Counted from the first letter of the stretch, positions 44,486 to 54,128 are shown. The stretch is 64,000 nucleotides of DNA from Ferriphaselus sp. R-1 (GCF_000746095.1 NZ_JQKP01000001.1:310001-374000), one strand, 5' to 3'. Notes: generated from the sequence alone by a model not told the origin. Numbers and translations: made by a program.

Positions 44486-45685
44486 ATGACGACGCAGATC
44501 CGGCAAGCCTACATCGTGGCCGCCGTGCGCACGCCGGTGGGCAAAGCGCCGCGCGGCGTGTTCCGCGACACGCGGCCTGACGATCTGCTGGCGCATGTGC
44601 TGCGCGCCGTACTGGCGCAAGCGCCCTTGCTCGATCCGGCGGCCATCGCCGACGTGGTGGTCGGCTGCGCCATGCCGGAAGCGGAGCAGGGGCTGAACGT
44701 GGCGCGCATGGCGTTGTTGCTGGCCGGGTTGCCCGACAGCGTGCCCGGTGTGACGCTGAACCGCTTTTGCGCCTCCGGTCTGGAGGCGGTGGCGCAGGCC
44801 GCCAACCGTATCCGCCTGGGCGAAGCGGACGTGATGCTGGCGGGCGGGGTGGAGAGCATGAGCCGGGTGCCTATGGGCGGCCACCAGCCGTCGTACAACC
44901 CGGCGCTGTTCGCGGACGGCGGCAACGTCGGCATCGCCTACGGCATGGGGCTGACGGCGGAGAAGGTGGCGGCGCGCTGGCAGGTGGGGCGCGAGGCGCA
45001 GGATGCGTTCGCCCTGTTGAGCCACCAGCGCGCGCTGGCGGCACGCACGGCGGGCGAGTTCGCCACCGAGATCGCGCCGTACACGGTCGAGTCGCGTGGA
45101 GTCGACCTGGCTGCGCGCCAGGCGGTGACGGCCACGCAGCGGGTCACGCAGGACGAAGGGCCGCGCGCGGACACGTCGCTGGAAGCGCTGGCGAAGCTGA
45201 AGCCGGTGTTCGCCAAGGACGGCAGCGTCACGGCGGGGAACAGCTCGCAGATGTCGGACGGCGCGGCGGCGGTGCTGTTGTGCTCCGAGGCCGCGTTGCA
45301 GCGCTACCACCTCACGCCGCTGGCGCGTTTCGTCAGCTACAGTGTGGCGGGCGTGCCGCCGGAGATCATGGGCATCGGCCCCAAGGTTGCCATTCCGCGT
45401 GCGCTGGCCCAGGCCGGGCTGACACTGGCAGAGCTGGACTGGATCGAGTTGAACGAGGCGTTCGCGGCGCAAACGCTGGCGGTGATGCAGGAGGTCGGCC
45501 TAGCCCCGGACAAGGTCAACCCGCTGGGCGGAGCCATCGCGCTGGGTCATCCGCTGGGTGCGACCGGCGCGATCCGCACCGCGACGCTGGTGCACGGCCT
45601 GCGCCGCCGCCAGCAGCGTTACGGCATGGTGACCATGTGCATAGGCACCGGCATGGGCGCGGCGGGTATCTTCGAGGCCATGTGA
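44486..45685 (+). CDS. Acetyl-CoA C-acyltransferase (thiolase)
   Basis: A 399-aa thiolase: active-site Cys in NRFCASGLEAV, GGVESMSRVPMGG, the LNEAFAAQ loop, His in GGAIALGHPLGATG and the second Cys in MCIGTGMGAAG. Complete length. It cleaves 3-ketoacyl-CoA, fitting the dehydrogenase/hydratase encoded 2.4 kb upstream. Start with AAGGAGAGG. Confidence 0.94.
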   Translation: MTTQIRQAYIVAAVRTPVGKAPRGVFRDTRPDDLLAHVLRAVLAQAPLLDPAAIADVVVGCAMPEAEQGLNVARMALLLAGLPDSVPGVTLNRFCASGLEAVAQAANRIRLGEADVMLAGGVESMSRVPMGGHQPSYNPALFADGGNVGIAYGMGLTAEKVAARWQVGREAQDAFALLSHQRALAARTAGEFATEIAPYTVESRGVDLAARQAVTATQRVTQDEGPRADTSLEALAKLKPVFAKDGSVTAGNSSQMSDGAAAVLLCSEAALQRYHLTPLARFVSYSVAGVPPEIMGIGPKVAIPRALAQAGLTLAELDWIELNEAFAAQTLAVMQEVGLAPDKVNPLGGAIALGHPLGATGAIRTATLVHGLRRRQQRYGMVTMCIGTGMGAAGIFEAM

Positions 45686-45695
45686 GGAGACGAGG

Positions 45696-46256
45696 GTGAG
45701 CAAGATCGTCGCCGTTGTGTGTCTGTTGTTCAGCCTGCACGCGCAGGCGCTGGAAGTCGACGGCGTGAGGCTGGACGAGCGTGTGCAAGTCGCCGGTCAG
45801 CCGCTGGTGCTGAACGGCGCGGGGGTGCGCACCTTTTTGTTCATGGATGTGTATGTCGCGGCGCTGTACCTGCCATCCAGGCAAACCTCGGATGAGGCGG
45901 CGCTGGCGGAGCCGGGCGTGCGCCGCATCGAGCTGCATGTGTTGAGAGACGTTCCCGCCAGCCGCGTGCTTGCGGCCTTTCGCAAAGGCATGGTCAGGAA
46001 CAACAGCGAGCAGAGTCTGGCCGTTCTGGCCCCGCGCGTGGCGGCATTCGAGCACCTCTTTCAGGGCATGGGCGAAATGGCGGCGCGTTCGGTGATCGCC
46101 TTCGATGGAGTTCCCGGTGAGGGTTTGCGGGCCAGCATCGATGGCAAGGAATTGGGGCGTGTGGCGGGCGACGACTTCTACCGCGCCCTGTTGAGCATCT
46201 GGTTGGGTGCACACCCGGCACAGGTTGATCTGAAAAAAGGATTGTTGGGTGGTTGA
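45696..46256 (+). CDS. Chalcone-isomerase-like periplasmic protein
   Basis: A 186-aa protein with a GTG start and a short signal (VVCLLFSLHAQA). The CHI-like fold is visible in LVLNGAGVRTFLFMDVYVAALYLP and the RIELHVLRDVPASRV strand. Bacterial members of this family are not flavonoid enzymes; some bind lipids or fatty acids. That fits the neighbouring lipid genes. It overlaps the ATP-grasp-like gene by eight bases. Confidence 0.85.
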   Translation: MSKIVAVVCLLFSLHAQALEVDGVRLDERVQVAGQPLVLNGAGVRTFLFMDVYVAALYLPSRQTSDEAALAEPGVRRIELHVLRDVPASRVLAAFRKGMVRNNSEQSLAVLAPRVAAFEHLFQGMGEMAARSVIAFDGVPGEGLRASIDGKELGRVAGDDFYRALLSIWLGAHPAQVDLKKGLLGG

Positions 46257-47475
46257 ATCGAATCTGGATAGCCGGTCGGCACTGATAGACCGGGCCGCAC
46301 TGGGGGCGCAGTTGCAGCAGGCGGGTATTGCGGACGTGGTGGCGGAACGCTGCCCCCACTTGTATGCGGCGGTGGCGGTATGGGCGACCCCGGCGCAGGT
46401 GGCGCAGATGCGGGCGGTGATCGCGGCAGTGGAGCGGGTGGTGCGCTTGCCGGGCTGGGACGGCGCGCTCGGCGCAGGGCGGAACGGGGTCGAGCCGCTG
46501 GGCGTGTTCTTCGGCTACGATTTCCACCTCAACGCCGATGGCGCGCACCTGATCGAGATCAACACCAATGCCGGCGGTGGCTTCCTCAACGCCTTGCTGC
46601 TGGAGAGCCAGCAGGCGACGGCGCTGCCCGGCACCCGACTGGCGGTCGAGCATCCCGAGCAGGCCTTCCTGGCCATGTTCCGCAACGAGTGGCGCGCGGT
46701 GCGGGGCGATGCGCCGCTGGTGAGCGTGGCCATCGTCGACGAGCAACCGGAAACGCAATACCTTTACCCGGAGTTCCTGCTGGCGCAGGCGATGTTCGAG
46801 CGGGCGGGCATCAGCGCGCAGATCGCCGATCCATCCGCTTTCGAGCAGCGCAGCGACGGCCTGTACCTTGGGGCTACCCGCATCGATCTGATCTACAACC
46901 GGCTGACCGATTTCTCGTTGGAGCGCACGCCTGTCTTGCGCGACGCGATGCTGAGCGGGCAGGTGGTGGTGACCCCGCATCCGGGGGCGTATGCGCGCTA
47001 TGCCGACAAACGCAACCTGGCCCGGCTCTCGGATGCCGCCGGATTGCGCGCACTGGGCGCGGACGAGGCCGACATCGCCGCGCTGCAAGCGGGCGTGCCG
47101 CACACCCAAGTGGTGAGTCCCGAGATGGAGGAGCAACTGTGGGCGGAGCGCAAGCAATGGTTCTTCAAGCCCAATAGCGGCTACGGCAGCAAGGGGGCGT
47201 ATCGCGGTGAAAAGTTGACCAAGCGGGTGTTCGCCGAGATCGTACAGGGCGATTACGTCGCGCAGCGGCTGGCCGCACCGGGTGAGCGCGTGGTGCCCGC
47301 CCCCGAAGGAGAGAGAGTGCTGAAATTCGACGTGCGCTGCTACGTCTATGCGGGCGAGACCCAGTTGCTGGCCGCGCGCCTCTATCAGGGACAGACCACG
47401 AATTTCCGCACGCCGGGCGGCGGCTTCGCTCTGGTGCGCAGCAGTCACGATGAGCGCGCGGTGGCGCGTGGCTAA
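46249..47475 (+). CDS. ATP-grasp-like protein of unknown substrate
   Basis: A 408-aa soluble protein, GTG start inside the previous gene. The segment HLIEINTNAGGGFLNALL looks like a metal/substrate site of ATP-grasp enzymes. WFFKPNSGYGSKGAYRG resembles the ATP-binding lysine and glycine loop. VLKFDVRCYVYAG and GQTTNFRTPGGGF would complete the ATP site. The order of these elements suggests a permuted layout like glutathionylspermidine-synthase relatives. It would form an amide or similar bond at ATP cost; the substrate is not known. Confidence 0.6.
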   Translation: MVESNLDSRSALIDRAALGAQLQQAGIADVVAERCPHLYAAVAVWATPAQVAQMRAVIAAVERVVRLPGWDGALGAGRNGVEPLGVFFGYDFHLNADGAHLIEINTNAGGGFLNALLLESQQATALPGTRLAVEHPEQAFLAMFRNEWRAVRGDAPLVSVAIVDEQPETQYLYPEFLLAQAMFERAGISAQIADPSAFEQRSDGLYLGATRIDLIYNRLTDFSLERTPVLRDAMLSGQVVVTPHPGAYARYADKRNLARLSDAAGLRALGADEADIAALQAGVPHTQVVSPEMEEQLWAERKQWFFKPNSGYGSKGAYRGEKLTKRVFAEIVQGDYVAQRLAAPGERVVPAPEGERVLKFDVRCYVYAGETQLLAARLYQGQTTNFRTPGGGFALVRSSHDERAVARG

Positions 47476-47544
47476 GGATGACGAACGTGGCGCGTGTGGC
47501 CGAGTCGCACGCAAGAGAATGTTTGATATGGAGTGGAGTGATCG

Positions 47545-48240
47545 ATGGTGAATGTGTCTGAGACCCCTGGCTGGAGTTCGATGTTTCTTGCCGACATCGC
47601 CAGTTTTCTGCTGTCGGTACTCATGCTGGTGGGCTACCACCTCTATCTGCGCAGCAAGGTCAGGAAGAATCCCTCCTACACCATTCAGGCCCTGAACAGG
47701 ATCGCCCGGGCGATGTGGGTGGAAACCATGATGAGCTCGGGCAAGCCGGACGTGATCTCCATCCAGACCCTGCGCAACTCCACGATGGCGGCCACGTTCC
47801 TGGCATCGACTGCCGTGCTGTTCATCATGGGAGTGCTGACCCTGAGCGCACAAACACAGGCCAACACCTGGCAAGTGCTGAACACCTACGGTGCGAACCA
47901 TAACGAGCTATGGATCTTCAAACTGATCCTGCTGCTGATCGACCTGTTCGTCGCCTTCTTCAGCTTTTCCATGGCCATCCGGATATTCAACCATGTCGGC
48001 TACCTGATCAACGTACCTCTGGGGTTGGAGCACAAGTCCATGACGGCGCAGCATGTGGCCGTCTACCTGAACACCGCAGGCAAGCACTACAGCATCGGCA
48101 TGCGCACTTATTACTACTGCGTGCCGCTGGTGTTCTGGCTGTTCGGCCCACTTTTCATGGTATTGGCCACGGCGGTGCTGATCCCCCTGCTATACAAGCA
48201 CGACCGCGCACCCAAAGTCCTGGCGGACGACTTCAGCTGA
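47545..48240 (+). CDS. DUF599-like integral membrane protein
   Basis: A 231-aa protein with four hydrophobic segments: FLADIASFLLSVLMLVGYHL, MAATFLASTAVLFIMGVLTL, FKLILLLIDLFVAFFSFSMA and VFWLFGPLFMVLATAVLIPL. The pattern RNSTMAATFLAS and RIFNHVGYLIN matches DUF599 as I remember it. No functional assignment. Confidence 0.7.
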   Translation: MVNVSETPGWSSMFLADIASFLLSVLMLVGYHLYLRSKVRKNPSYTIQALNRIARAMWVETMMSSGKPDVISIQTLRNSTMAATFLASTAVLFIMGVLTLSAQTQANTWQVLNTYGANHNELWIFKLILLLIDLFVAFFSFSMAIRIFNHVGYLINVPLGLEHKSMTAQHVAVYLNTAGKHYSIGMRTYYYCVPLVFWLFGPLFMVLATAVLIPLLYKHDRAPKVLADDFS

Positions 48241-48738
48241 CCATGCCGACTGCCACGGTTGCTGACTCCGGCTTGCTTGCGTCACCACTGAATCCGTGAG
48301 AAATCCAACCCGCTTGCGCATTGACACCCCGCGCATCCATCCCCTAAAGTTCGCCCCATTGCAACTCTGCACAACGCACATCGCGCCGCATGAACGGCGC
48401 GGGGCACACTGAAGAGACCCCAGGCAGGAGGCTGGCGCAAGACAGAGCCCATATAGCGGGCGAGGCCAGCACACAACTGTATGAAGGGGAACCACTTGTC
48501 TCAACGGCCAGCCAGCAAACATATACCCTCTCCCTTGCAGGGAGAGGGTTAGGGAGAGGGTATAAACCATGAGTACCAATCCCCTCTCCGCCACCGAACC
48601 CGGGAACCTCGTCGCCGACGGCTATGCCGAGACGACCATGGTCGTGTTCGAACAACTCGCCGATGCGGTTTATGGGAATACCGTGGTCCCCGATTGTCGG
48701 TCCCCGCTATCATTTAGGTATTCGGATCTGGAAAAGAT
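48241..48738. other. Gene-poor interval with a REP-like repeat
   Basis: Nearly 500 bp with no convincing gene. A 63-codon ORF at 48569-48760 lacks a Shine-Dalgarno, family signature or hydrophobic segment and overlaps the next ORF; it may be a remnant. The repeat at 48526-48560 lies in the middle. The interval follows the DUF599 gene and precedes an AT-rich ORF, so it may be a scar of gene loss or insertion. Confidence 0.6.
48526..48560. repeat. REP-like palindromic repeat, intergenic copy
   Basis: CCCTCTCCCTTGCAGGGAGAGGG palindrome followed by a second GGGAGAGGG unit, flanked by TATA on each side. Same family core as the copies inside miaA and the fad gene. Confidence 0.85.
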
Positions 48739-49068
48739 ATGGAAAATAGGCGCGGTGTAATTCTTATGCGGTGTTTATTGGGTACAGCCTCCGCTCCCCT
48801 AATAATTACAATACGGGGGCTGTGGATTGAAGGGGTACTTTTGCAAACACTCTGTTTCGGACTTTTGCTGGTGTATCTACACTTTTTCCCTAAAATTGTT
48901 CAGTATAAACAACAGTACATTCTTTCTCTGGTGGTTGGGTTGGTGCTCAGCGTGCTTGCGTATGTATTTCCCGATTTGGACATATTGCTTGCAGTTGTTT
49001 ACATTGCTACCGTGGTAATTCTTGTTATTCCGATTTCCAATGAGTTGGGGCAGATGTTGTCTGAATAA
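48739..49068 (+). CDS. Small hydrophobic protein, AT-rich orphan
   Basis: A 109-aa protein (ATG 48739, or 48766 for a shorter form). It has three hydrophobic segments: LLQTLCFGLLLVYLHFF, YILSLVVGLVLSVLAYVF and ILLAVVYIATVVILVIP. The base composition is clearly more AT-rich than the flanking genes and codons such as ATA and TTA appear, suggesting recent transfer. No homologue recognised. No good ribosome site precedes either start. Confidence 0.45.
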   Translation: MENRRGVILMRCLLGTASAPLIITIRGLWIEGVLLQTLCFGLLLVYLHFFPKIVQYKQQYILSLVVGLVLSVLAYVFPDLDILLAVVYIATVVILVIPISNELGQMLSE

Positions 49069-49159
49069 AATTTTGTCTGCTTTGCAGGATGTGTTTTGTG
49101 GCTGGGCACCGGCTTTCGCCGGTGCGACGATTCATTCAGCATTTCCCTAATGGTCAGAC

Positions 49160-50056
49160 ATGAATAGTCAACTCACCGTAGCCATTTCTTCCCGCGCCTT
49201 GTTCAACCTGGACGAGAGCCATGCCGTGTTCGAGAACGAGGGGGTGGAAGCGTATTGCCGTTATCAGGTGGCGCATGAGGATAGCCCGCTCGCTCCGGGC
49301 GTGGCGTTCGGGTTGGTGCGCAAGTTGCTGGCATTGAACGCGGGTGACCCGGCGCGTCCGCGTGTGGAGGTGATTCTGCTCTCGCGCAACAGTGCGGACA
49401 CCGGGCTGCGCATCTTCAATTCCATCCGCCATCACGGGCTGGACATCAGCCGGGCGGCGTTCACGCGCGGGGAGAGCACGCATCCGTATATCTCGGCGTT
49501 CGGGGCGCATCTGTTCTTGTCGGCGGAGCCGGGGGATGTGCGCCGTGCGCTGGAGGCGGGGTTCGCGGCGGCGACCATTCTGCCGTCGGCGCAGCCGCTG
49601 GCGGGCGGCGAGGAGTCGCAGTTGCGCATCGCTTTCGACGGCGACGCGGTGCTGTTCTCGGACGAGTCGGAGCGCATCTACAAGCAGTCCGGGCTGGATG
49701 CCTTCGAGAGCAACGAGCAGGCGGCGGCGCACCAGCCCTTGCCGGGCGGGCCGTTCAAGGAATTCCTCGCCATGCTGCACCAGATCCAGCTCGACTATCC
49801 GCCGGAGCAATCGCCCATCCGCACCGCGCTCATCACCGCGCGTGGCGCACCGGCGCACGAGCGCGTCATCCGCACCCTGCGTGCCTGGAACATCCGCATC
49901 GACGAAGCGCTGTTCCTGGGCGGCATGGACAAGGGCGCGTTCCTCAAGGCCTTCGGCGCGGACATCTTCTTCGACGACCAGACCAAGCATTGCGAATCGG
50001 CGCGCCAGCACGTCGCCACCGGCCATGTGCCGCACGGCGTGGCGAACGAGGGCTGA
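49160..50056 (+). CDS. Cytosolic 5'-nucleotidase (NT5C1-like)
   Basis: A 298-aa protein similar to the PF06189-type 5'-nucleotidases: VAISSRALFNLDESHAVFENEG (DESH near the start is the HAD-like aspartate region), LLSRNSADTGLRIFNSIRHH, FTRGESTHPYISAF, LSTEP-like LSAEPGDVRRAL, RIAFDGDAVLFSDESE and FLGGMDKGAFL. It dephosphorylates nucleoside monophosphates. It stands alone between the gene-poor region and an MFS gene. Confidence 0.85.
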   Translation: MNSQLTVAISSRALFNLDESHAVFENEGVEAYCRYQVAHEDSPLAPGVAFGLVRKLLALNAGDPARPRVEVILLSRNSADTGLRIFNSIRHHGLDISRAAFTRGESTHPYISAFGAHLFLSAEPGDVRRALEAGFAAATILPSAQPLAGGEESQLRIAFDGDAVLFSDESERIYKQSGLDAFESNEQAAAHQPLPGGPFKEFLAMLHQIQLDYPPEQSPIRTALITARGAPAHERVIRTLRAWNIRIDEALFLGGMDKGAFLKAFGADIFFDDQTKHCESARQHVATGHVPHGVANEG

Positions 50057-50134
50057 GGCGGGCGGCGGGCGGTGTAGAATGCGCGCCGTGCGGCCTGTCT
50101 GCTGGCCGCGCTACCTTTTTCCGAACCCGGCCCC

Positions 50135-51295
50135 GTGAATACGCAAACGAACTACCACTGGCGCATCGCCGGTTTCTATTTCTTCTATTTCGCGTTCGTC
50201 GGCATGTTCGCGCCGTATTGGGCGCTGTACCTCAAATCGCTGAGTTTCGGCGTGGTCGAGATCGGCATCCTGATGTCGGTGCAGCCGGTGATGCGCATGG
50301 TCGCGCCCAGTCTGTGGGGCTGGCTGGCCGACCACACCGGCGATCGCTTGCGGGTGGTGAAGCTGGCCGCCGGGCTGAGTGCGTTGGCGTATTGCGCGGT
50401 GTTCTTCGTGACGCAGTTCTGGGGCATGATGCTGGCGCTGGCGGCGATGAGCTTCTTCTGGAGCGCGTCCATGCCGCTGGTGGAGGCGACCACGCTGAGC
50501 TATCTTGGCAAGCGTTCGGCGCATTACGGGCGGCTGCGCTCCTGGGGCTCGGTCGGCTTCATCGTGGCTGTGGCGGGGCTGGGTTACGCGCTGGATTACA
50601 TCGACATCCGCTGGCTGCTGTGGGTGGGGCTGGTCATCATGCTCGGCATCTTCCTGTTCGCCCGGCTGATCCCGCCCACCGCGACGGAAGCGCATCACAG
50701 CGACGACCAGCCGGTGTGGAGCATCGTCAAGCAGCCGCAAGTGCTGGCGCTGTTCGGTGCCTGCTTTTTGATGGCTTTGGCGCACGGGCCGTATTACACC
50801 TTTTACACCCTCTATCTGGTCGAGCATGGTTACAGCAAGGGCGCGGTCGGCGGGTTGTGGGCGCTGGGCGTGATCTGCGAGATCGGCGTGTTCTTCCTGA
50901 TGCCGTGGTTGCTGCGCCACGCCACCTTGCCGGGGATACTCACAGTGAGTCTGGCCCTGGCAGTGGCGCGCTTCCTGCTGATAGGCTGGTGCGTCGATTC
51001 CCTGGCGCTGGTGCTGCTGGCGCAGGTGTTGCACGCCGCGACCTTCGGCGCATTCCACGCGGCGGCGGTGGCGCTGGTACATCACTTCTTCCGGGGGCGA
51101 CACCAGTCGCGCGGACAGGCCTTGTTCGGCAGCTTCACTTACGGCGCGGGCGGCACGCTGGGCGGGCTGGTCAGCGGCCCGTTGTGGCAGCATTGGGGCG
51201 CGTCGCTGATGTATTCGATGAGCGCACTGATGGCGCTGCTGGGCGTGATGCTGATGCTGTGGAAGTTGCGCGCGGTGACGACGGCGGAGCGCTAA
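50135..51295 (+). CDS. MFS transporter, HcaT/LacY-like
   Basis: A 386-aa protein with GTG start and 12 predicted helices. The opening YFFYFAFVGMFAPYWALYLKSL and VQPVMRMVAPSLWGWLADHTGDR are typical of the phenylpropionate/nucleoside-permease-like MFS group (MFS_1_like). Substrate unknown. It has an upstream spacer of 78 bp after the nucleotidase gene, which may hint at nucleoside uptake. Confidence 0.85.
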   Translation: MNTQTNYHWRIAGFYFFYFAFVGMFAPYWALYLKSLSFGVVEIGILMSVQPVMRMVAPSLWGWLADHTGDRLRVVKLAAGLSALAYCAVFFVTQFWGMMLALAAMSFFWSASMPLVEATTLSYLGKRSAHYGRLRSWGSVGFIVAVAGLGYALDYIDIRWLLWVGLVIMLGIFLFARLIPPTATEAHHSDDQPVWSIVKQPQVLALFGACFLMALAHGPYYTFYTLYLVEHGYSKGAVGGLWALGVICEIGVFFLMPWLLRHATLPGILTVSLALAVARFLLIGWCVDSLALVLLAQVLHAATFGAFHAAAVALVHHFFRGRHQSRGQALFGSFTYGAGGTLGGLVSGPLWQHWGASLMYSMSALMALLGVMLMLWKLRAVTTAER

Positions 51296-51376
51296 GGGCC
51301 GCCGCTGGTCGGCTTGCTGTGCGCCCCGCCCGCCAAAAGCGGGCATAATGTGCGCCATTGATTTCCGGAGCGGGAC

Positions 51377-52117
51377 GTGACCGTGATTGCTACCTCGTTG
51401 GGCGATTGGCTGGCAACGCCGCAGGGCCGATACCTGCTGGCGCGCGAGCAAGCGCTGTTCGATCAGGCGGTGGCCGACATCTTCGGTTTCAATGCGGTGC
51501 AGCTGGGTTTGCCGCAACACGACTTGCTGCGCGGCAGCCGCATCCCCTTGCGCGTGCAGGCGGCGGACGAGGCGGGCGCGCAACTACGGCTGCTGCCGCA
51601 GGAGCTGCCGCTGGAAGCCGACAGCCTCGACTTGCTGTTGTTACCGCACATACTGGAGTTCAACGACGACCCGCACCAGATCTTGCGCGAGGTCGAGCGG
51701 GTGCTGCGGCCCGAAGGCGAACTCATCCTCAGCGGCTTCAATCCGCGCAGCCTGTGGGGCGTGCGCCGCGCCTTGGGCTGCCGCGACGGTTATCCGTGGT
51801 GCGGCCAGTTCATCGCGCTGACCCGGCTGAAGGACTGGCTGGCGCTGCTCGGTTTCGAGGTGACCGGCGTGCGTTTCGCCTGCTATGCGCCGCCGTTCGC
51901 CAGCGCGCAGTGGCTGGAGCGTTTCCATTTCATGGAGCCGCCGGGCGACCGCTGGTGGGCGGTGAGCGGCGGCGTATATTTTCTGCAAGCGAAGAAGCGC
52001 GTTCCCGGCATGCGTTTGATCAAACCGCGCTGGAACGAGGGGCTGGTCGGCAAGTTGCTGCCGGTAGCGCCCAAACTGAATCGCGATGTGACCCAAAAAA
52101 TACAAAAAGATGACTGA
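51377..52117 (+). CDS. Class I SAM-dependent methyltransferase (YafS-like)
   Basis: A 246-aa protein. The first Rossmann motif is poorly conserved, but [35 protein letters not shown] is the methyltransferase-11 post-I/II-III region. The gene sits next to rnhA as yafS does in E. coli. Substrate unknown. The end overlaps rnhA by eight bases. Confidence 0.85.
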   Translation: MTVIATSLGDWLATPQGRYLLAREQALFDQAVADIFGFNAVQLGLPQHDLLRGSRIPLRVQAADEAGAQLRLLPQELPLEADSLDLLLLPHILEFNDDPHQILREVERVLRPEGELILSGFNPRSLWGVRRALGCRDGYPWCGQFIALTRLKDWLALLGFEVTGVRFACYAPPFASAQWLERFHFMEPPGDRWWAVSGGVYFLQAKKRVPGMRLIKPRWNEGLVGKLLPVAPKLNRDVTQKIQKDD

Positions 52118-52559
52118 AGAAATCGTAGAAATATTTACTGATGGCGCGTGCAAGGGCAATCCCGGCATCGGCGGCTGGGGCGCGCTGCTGCGCATGGCGG
52201 GCAAGGAGCGCGAGTTGTGTGGCGGCGAGCGCCATACCACCAATAATCGCATGGAACTGATGGGTGCCATCTCGGCGCTGGCGGCGCTCAAGCGCCCCTG
52301 TCGCGTGCGTCTGCACACCGATTCGAAATACGTGCAGCAGGGCATCAGCGAGTGGGTGGTGAACTGGAAGAAGCGCGGCTGGAAGACCGCCGACAAGAAG
52401 CCGGTGAAGAACGAAGACCTGTGGCGGCGGCTGGATGAGCTGGCGGCGCAGCATCAGATCGAATGGCTGTGGGTGAAGGGGCACGCCGGGCATGACGGCA
52501 ACGAGCGCGCCGACCAGCTGGCCAATCGCGGCATCGAAGAACTGGGGAGGGGCGCATGA
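52110..52559 (+). CDS. rnhA: Ribonuclease HI
   Basis: A 149-aa protein with all four catalytic acids: [11 protein letters not shown] (Asp10), NNRMELMG (Glu), HTDSKYV (Asp70) and NERADQLA (Asp134), plus the basic protrusion [17 protein letters not shown]. It removes RNA from RNA-DNA hybrids. The stop overlaps dnaQ by four bases; in E. coli the two genes are divergent neighbours, here they are co-directional. Confidence 0.97.
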   Translation: MTEEIVEIFTDGACKGNPGIGGWGALLRMAGKERELCGGERHTTNNRMELMGAISALAALKRPCRVRLHTDSKYVQQGISEWVVNWKKRGWKTADKKPVKNEDLWRRLDELAAQHQIEWLWVKGHAGHDGNERADQLANRGIEELGRGA

Positions 52560-53266
52560 GACAGATCGTACTGGATACCGAGACCACCGGACTTTACCCG
52601 GATCGCGGCGACCGCATCGTCGAGATCGCGGCCATCGAACTGTGTGACCGTGTGGTCACCGACCGACGCTTCCACCGCTACATCAATCCCGAGCGCGACG
52701 TGCCGGAAGAGGCGGCGCGCGTGCACGGGCTGACCTGGGAGCGCTTGCAGGACGAGCCGCTGTTCGCCGACATCGCGCCGTCGTTGCTGGAATTCATCCG
52801 TGGGGCCGAGATCATTGCCCACAACGCGCCGTTCGACGTGGGCTTCATCAACAGCGAGTTCGCCCGGCTCGGCCTGGGCAAGGTCACCGACCACTGCCCC
52901 AGCGTGATCGACACACTCAAGCTGGCCAAGGAGCTGCATCCGGGCAAGAAGAACAATCTGGACGCGCTGTGCGACCGCTATTTCGTCGACAACTCGCACC
53001 GCACCTTGCACGGCGCGCTGTTGGACACCGAGCTGCTGGGCGAAGTCTATCTGGCGATGACGCGCGGGCAGGATAGTCTGCTGGGCGAGGAGGAGACGGG
53101 CGGCGGCTCTGTGCGAGTGGAGATGGAGGAGGGCGCTCCTCGCATCCCGGTGCGTGTCTTGCGTGCGTCGGATGAAGACGAGGCCTTGCATCGGCAGCAG
53201 CTGGCCGATATCGACAAGGCCAGCAAGGGCAAGTGCCTGTGGTTACAACTGGAGGTGCAATCATGA
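52556..53266 (+). CDS. dnaQ: DNA polymerase III epsilon subunit (proofreading exonuclease)
   Basis: A 236-aa DEDDh exonuclease: [20 protein letters not shown] (Asp-Glu), HNAPFDVGF (Asp) and [17 protein letters not shown] (His-Asp). A C-terminal tail that binds alpha follows a flexible acidic linker. It proofreads replication. The stop overlaps the downstream hydrolase start (ATGA). Confidence 0.97.
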   Translation: MRQIVLDTETTGLYPDRGDRIVEIAAIELCDRVVTDRRFHRYINPERDVPEEAARVHGLTWERLQDEPLFADIAPSLLEFIRGAEIIAHNAPFDVGFINSEFARLGLGKVTDHCPSVIDTLKLAKELHPGKKNNLDALCDRYFVDNSHRTLHGALLDTELLGEVYLAMTRGQDSLLGEEETGGGSVRVEMEEGAPRIPVRVLRASDEDEALHRQQLADIDKASKGKCLWLQLEVQS

Positions 53267-54126
53267 TTGCGACGGCGGTCCGGGGTGTGCTGCGCTGGCT
53301 GGCTTCGTTCGGCCTGTTGCTGGCTTTGTTATACGCTGCCGTGGTGGGCTATTTCTGGGTGGAGCAGCGCCACTTGATTTTTGAGCCGGAGCATACTTTG
53401 CTGACCACGCCCGCCCGCAACGGCCTGAAATATGAGGAGGTGCACATCCCCTCGGGCGCGGGGGCGGAGCAGGGAGAGCTGATGAACTGGTGGGTGCCGG
53501 CGGACAACCCGCATGCCCCCACTATCCTGTATCTGCACGGCACTTTCCGCAACATCAGCCTGCGTCCGGATGTGATATTGCGGTTGCACGAGCTGGGTTA
53601 TAACCAGCTGCTGGTCGACTATCGTGGTTACGGCCACAGCACCGGCGGCTGGCCTTCCGAAAGCAAGGTGTATGAAGATGCCGAGACGGCGTGGAATTGG
53701 CTGGTCCGGCAGCGCCATGTCGCACCTGGCCGCACCTTTATCTACGGCCATTCGCTGGGCGGCGCGATCGCCACCGAGCTGGCGGTGCATCATCCCGAGG
53801 CGGCGGGGCTGGTGATCGAGAGTTCGTTCACCTCGATGGCGGACATGGGGGAGTTGGAGCACGGGTATCTGCCGGTGCGCCGGGTCCTCAATCAGAAGTT
53901 CGATACGGTGAGCAAGATCGGCCAGTTGAAGATCCCGCTGCTGATCATCCACGGCAGCAACGACAGCAAGATCCCCAGAGAAATGGCTCAGGCGCTATAT
54001 GACCACGCGCCCAAGCCCAAGAGCATCGCCTTCATCGTCGGGGCGGAGCACAGCAACATCCCCAACTTCGCCTGGCTGGAATATCGCACGGCACTGGACA
54101 CCTTCGTGCGCAAGTACGCGCGCTAA
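53263..54126 (+). CDS. Membrane-anchored alpha/beta hydrolase (BEM46/Abhd17-like)
   Basis: A 287-aa protein with an N-terminal TM helix (LASFGLLLALLYAAVVGYFW). Hydrolase fold: ILYLHGTFRN (oxyanion), DYRGYGHSTG, nucleophile elbow YGHSLGGA (Ser), Asp in HGSNDSKIP and His in GAEHSNI. The triad is intact. Substrate unknown. ATG overlaps the dnaQ stop. Convergent with corC (2 bp between stops). Confidence 0.88.
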   Translation: MIATAVRGVLRWLASFGLLLALLYAAVVGYFWVEQRHLIFEPEHTLLTTPARNGLKYEEVHIPSGAGAEQGELMNWWVPADNPHAPTILYLHGTFRNISLRPDVILRLHELGYNQLLVDYRGYGHSTGGWPSESKVYEDAETAWNWLVRQRHVAPGRTFIYGHSLGGAIATELAVHHPEAAGLVIESSFTSMADMGELEHGYLPVRRVLNQKFDTVSKIGQLKIPLLIIHGSNDSKIPREMAQALYDHAPKPKSIAFIVGAEHSNIPNFAWLEYRTALDTFVRKYAR

Positions 54127-54128
54127 GG

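Noticed and set aside
48569-48760. 63-codon ORF between the repeat and the AT-rich gene
   Set aside because: No ribosome site, no recognisable domain and overlap with the next ORF; treated as chance or remnant.
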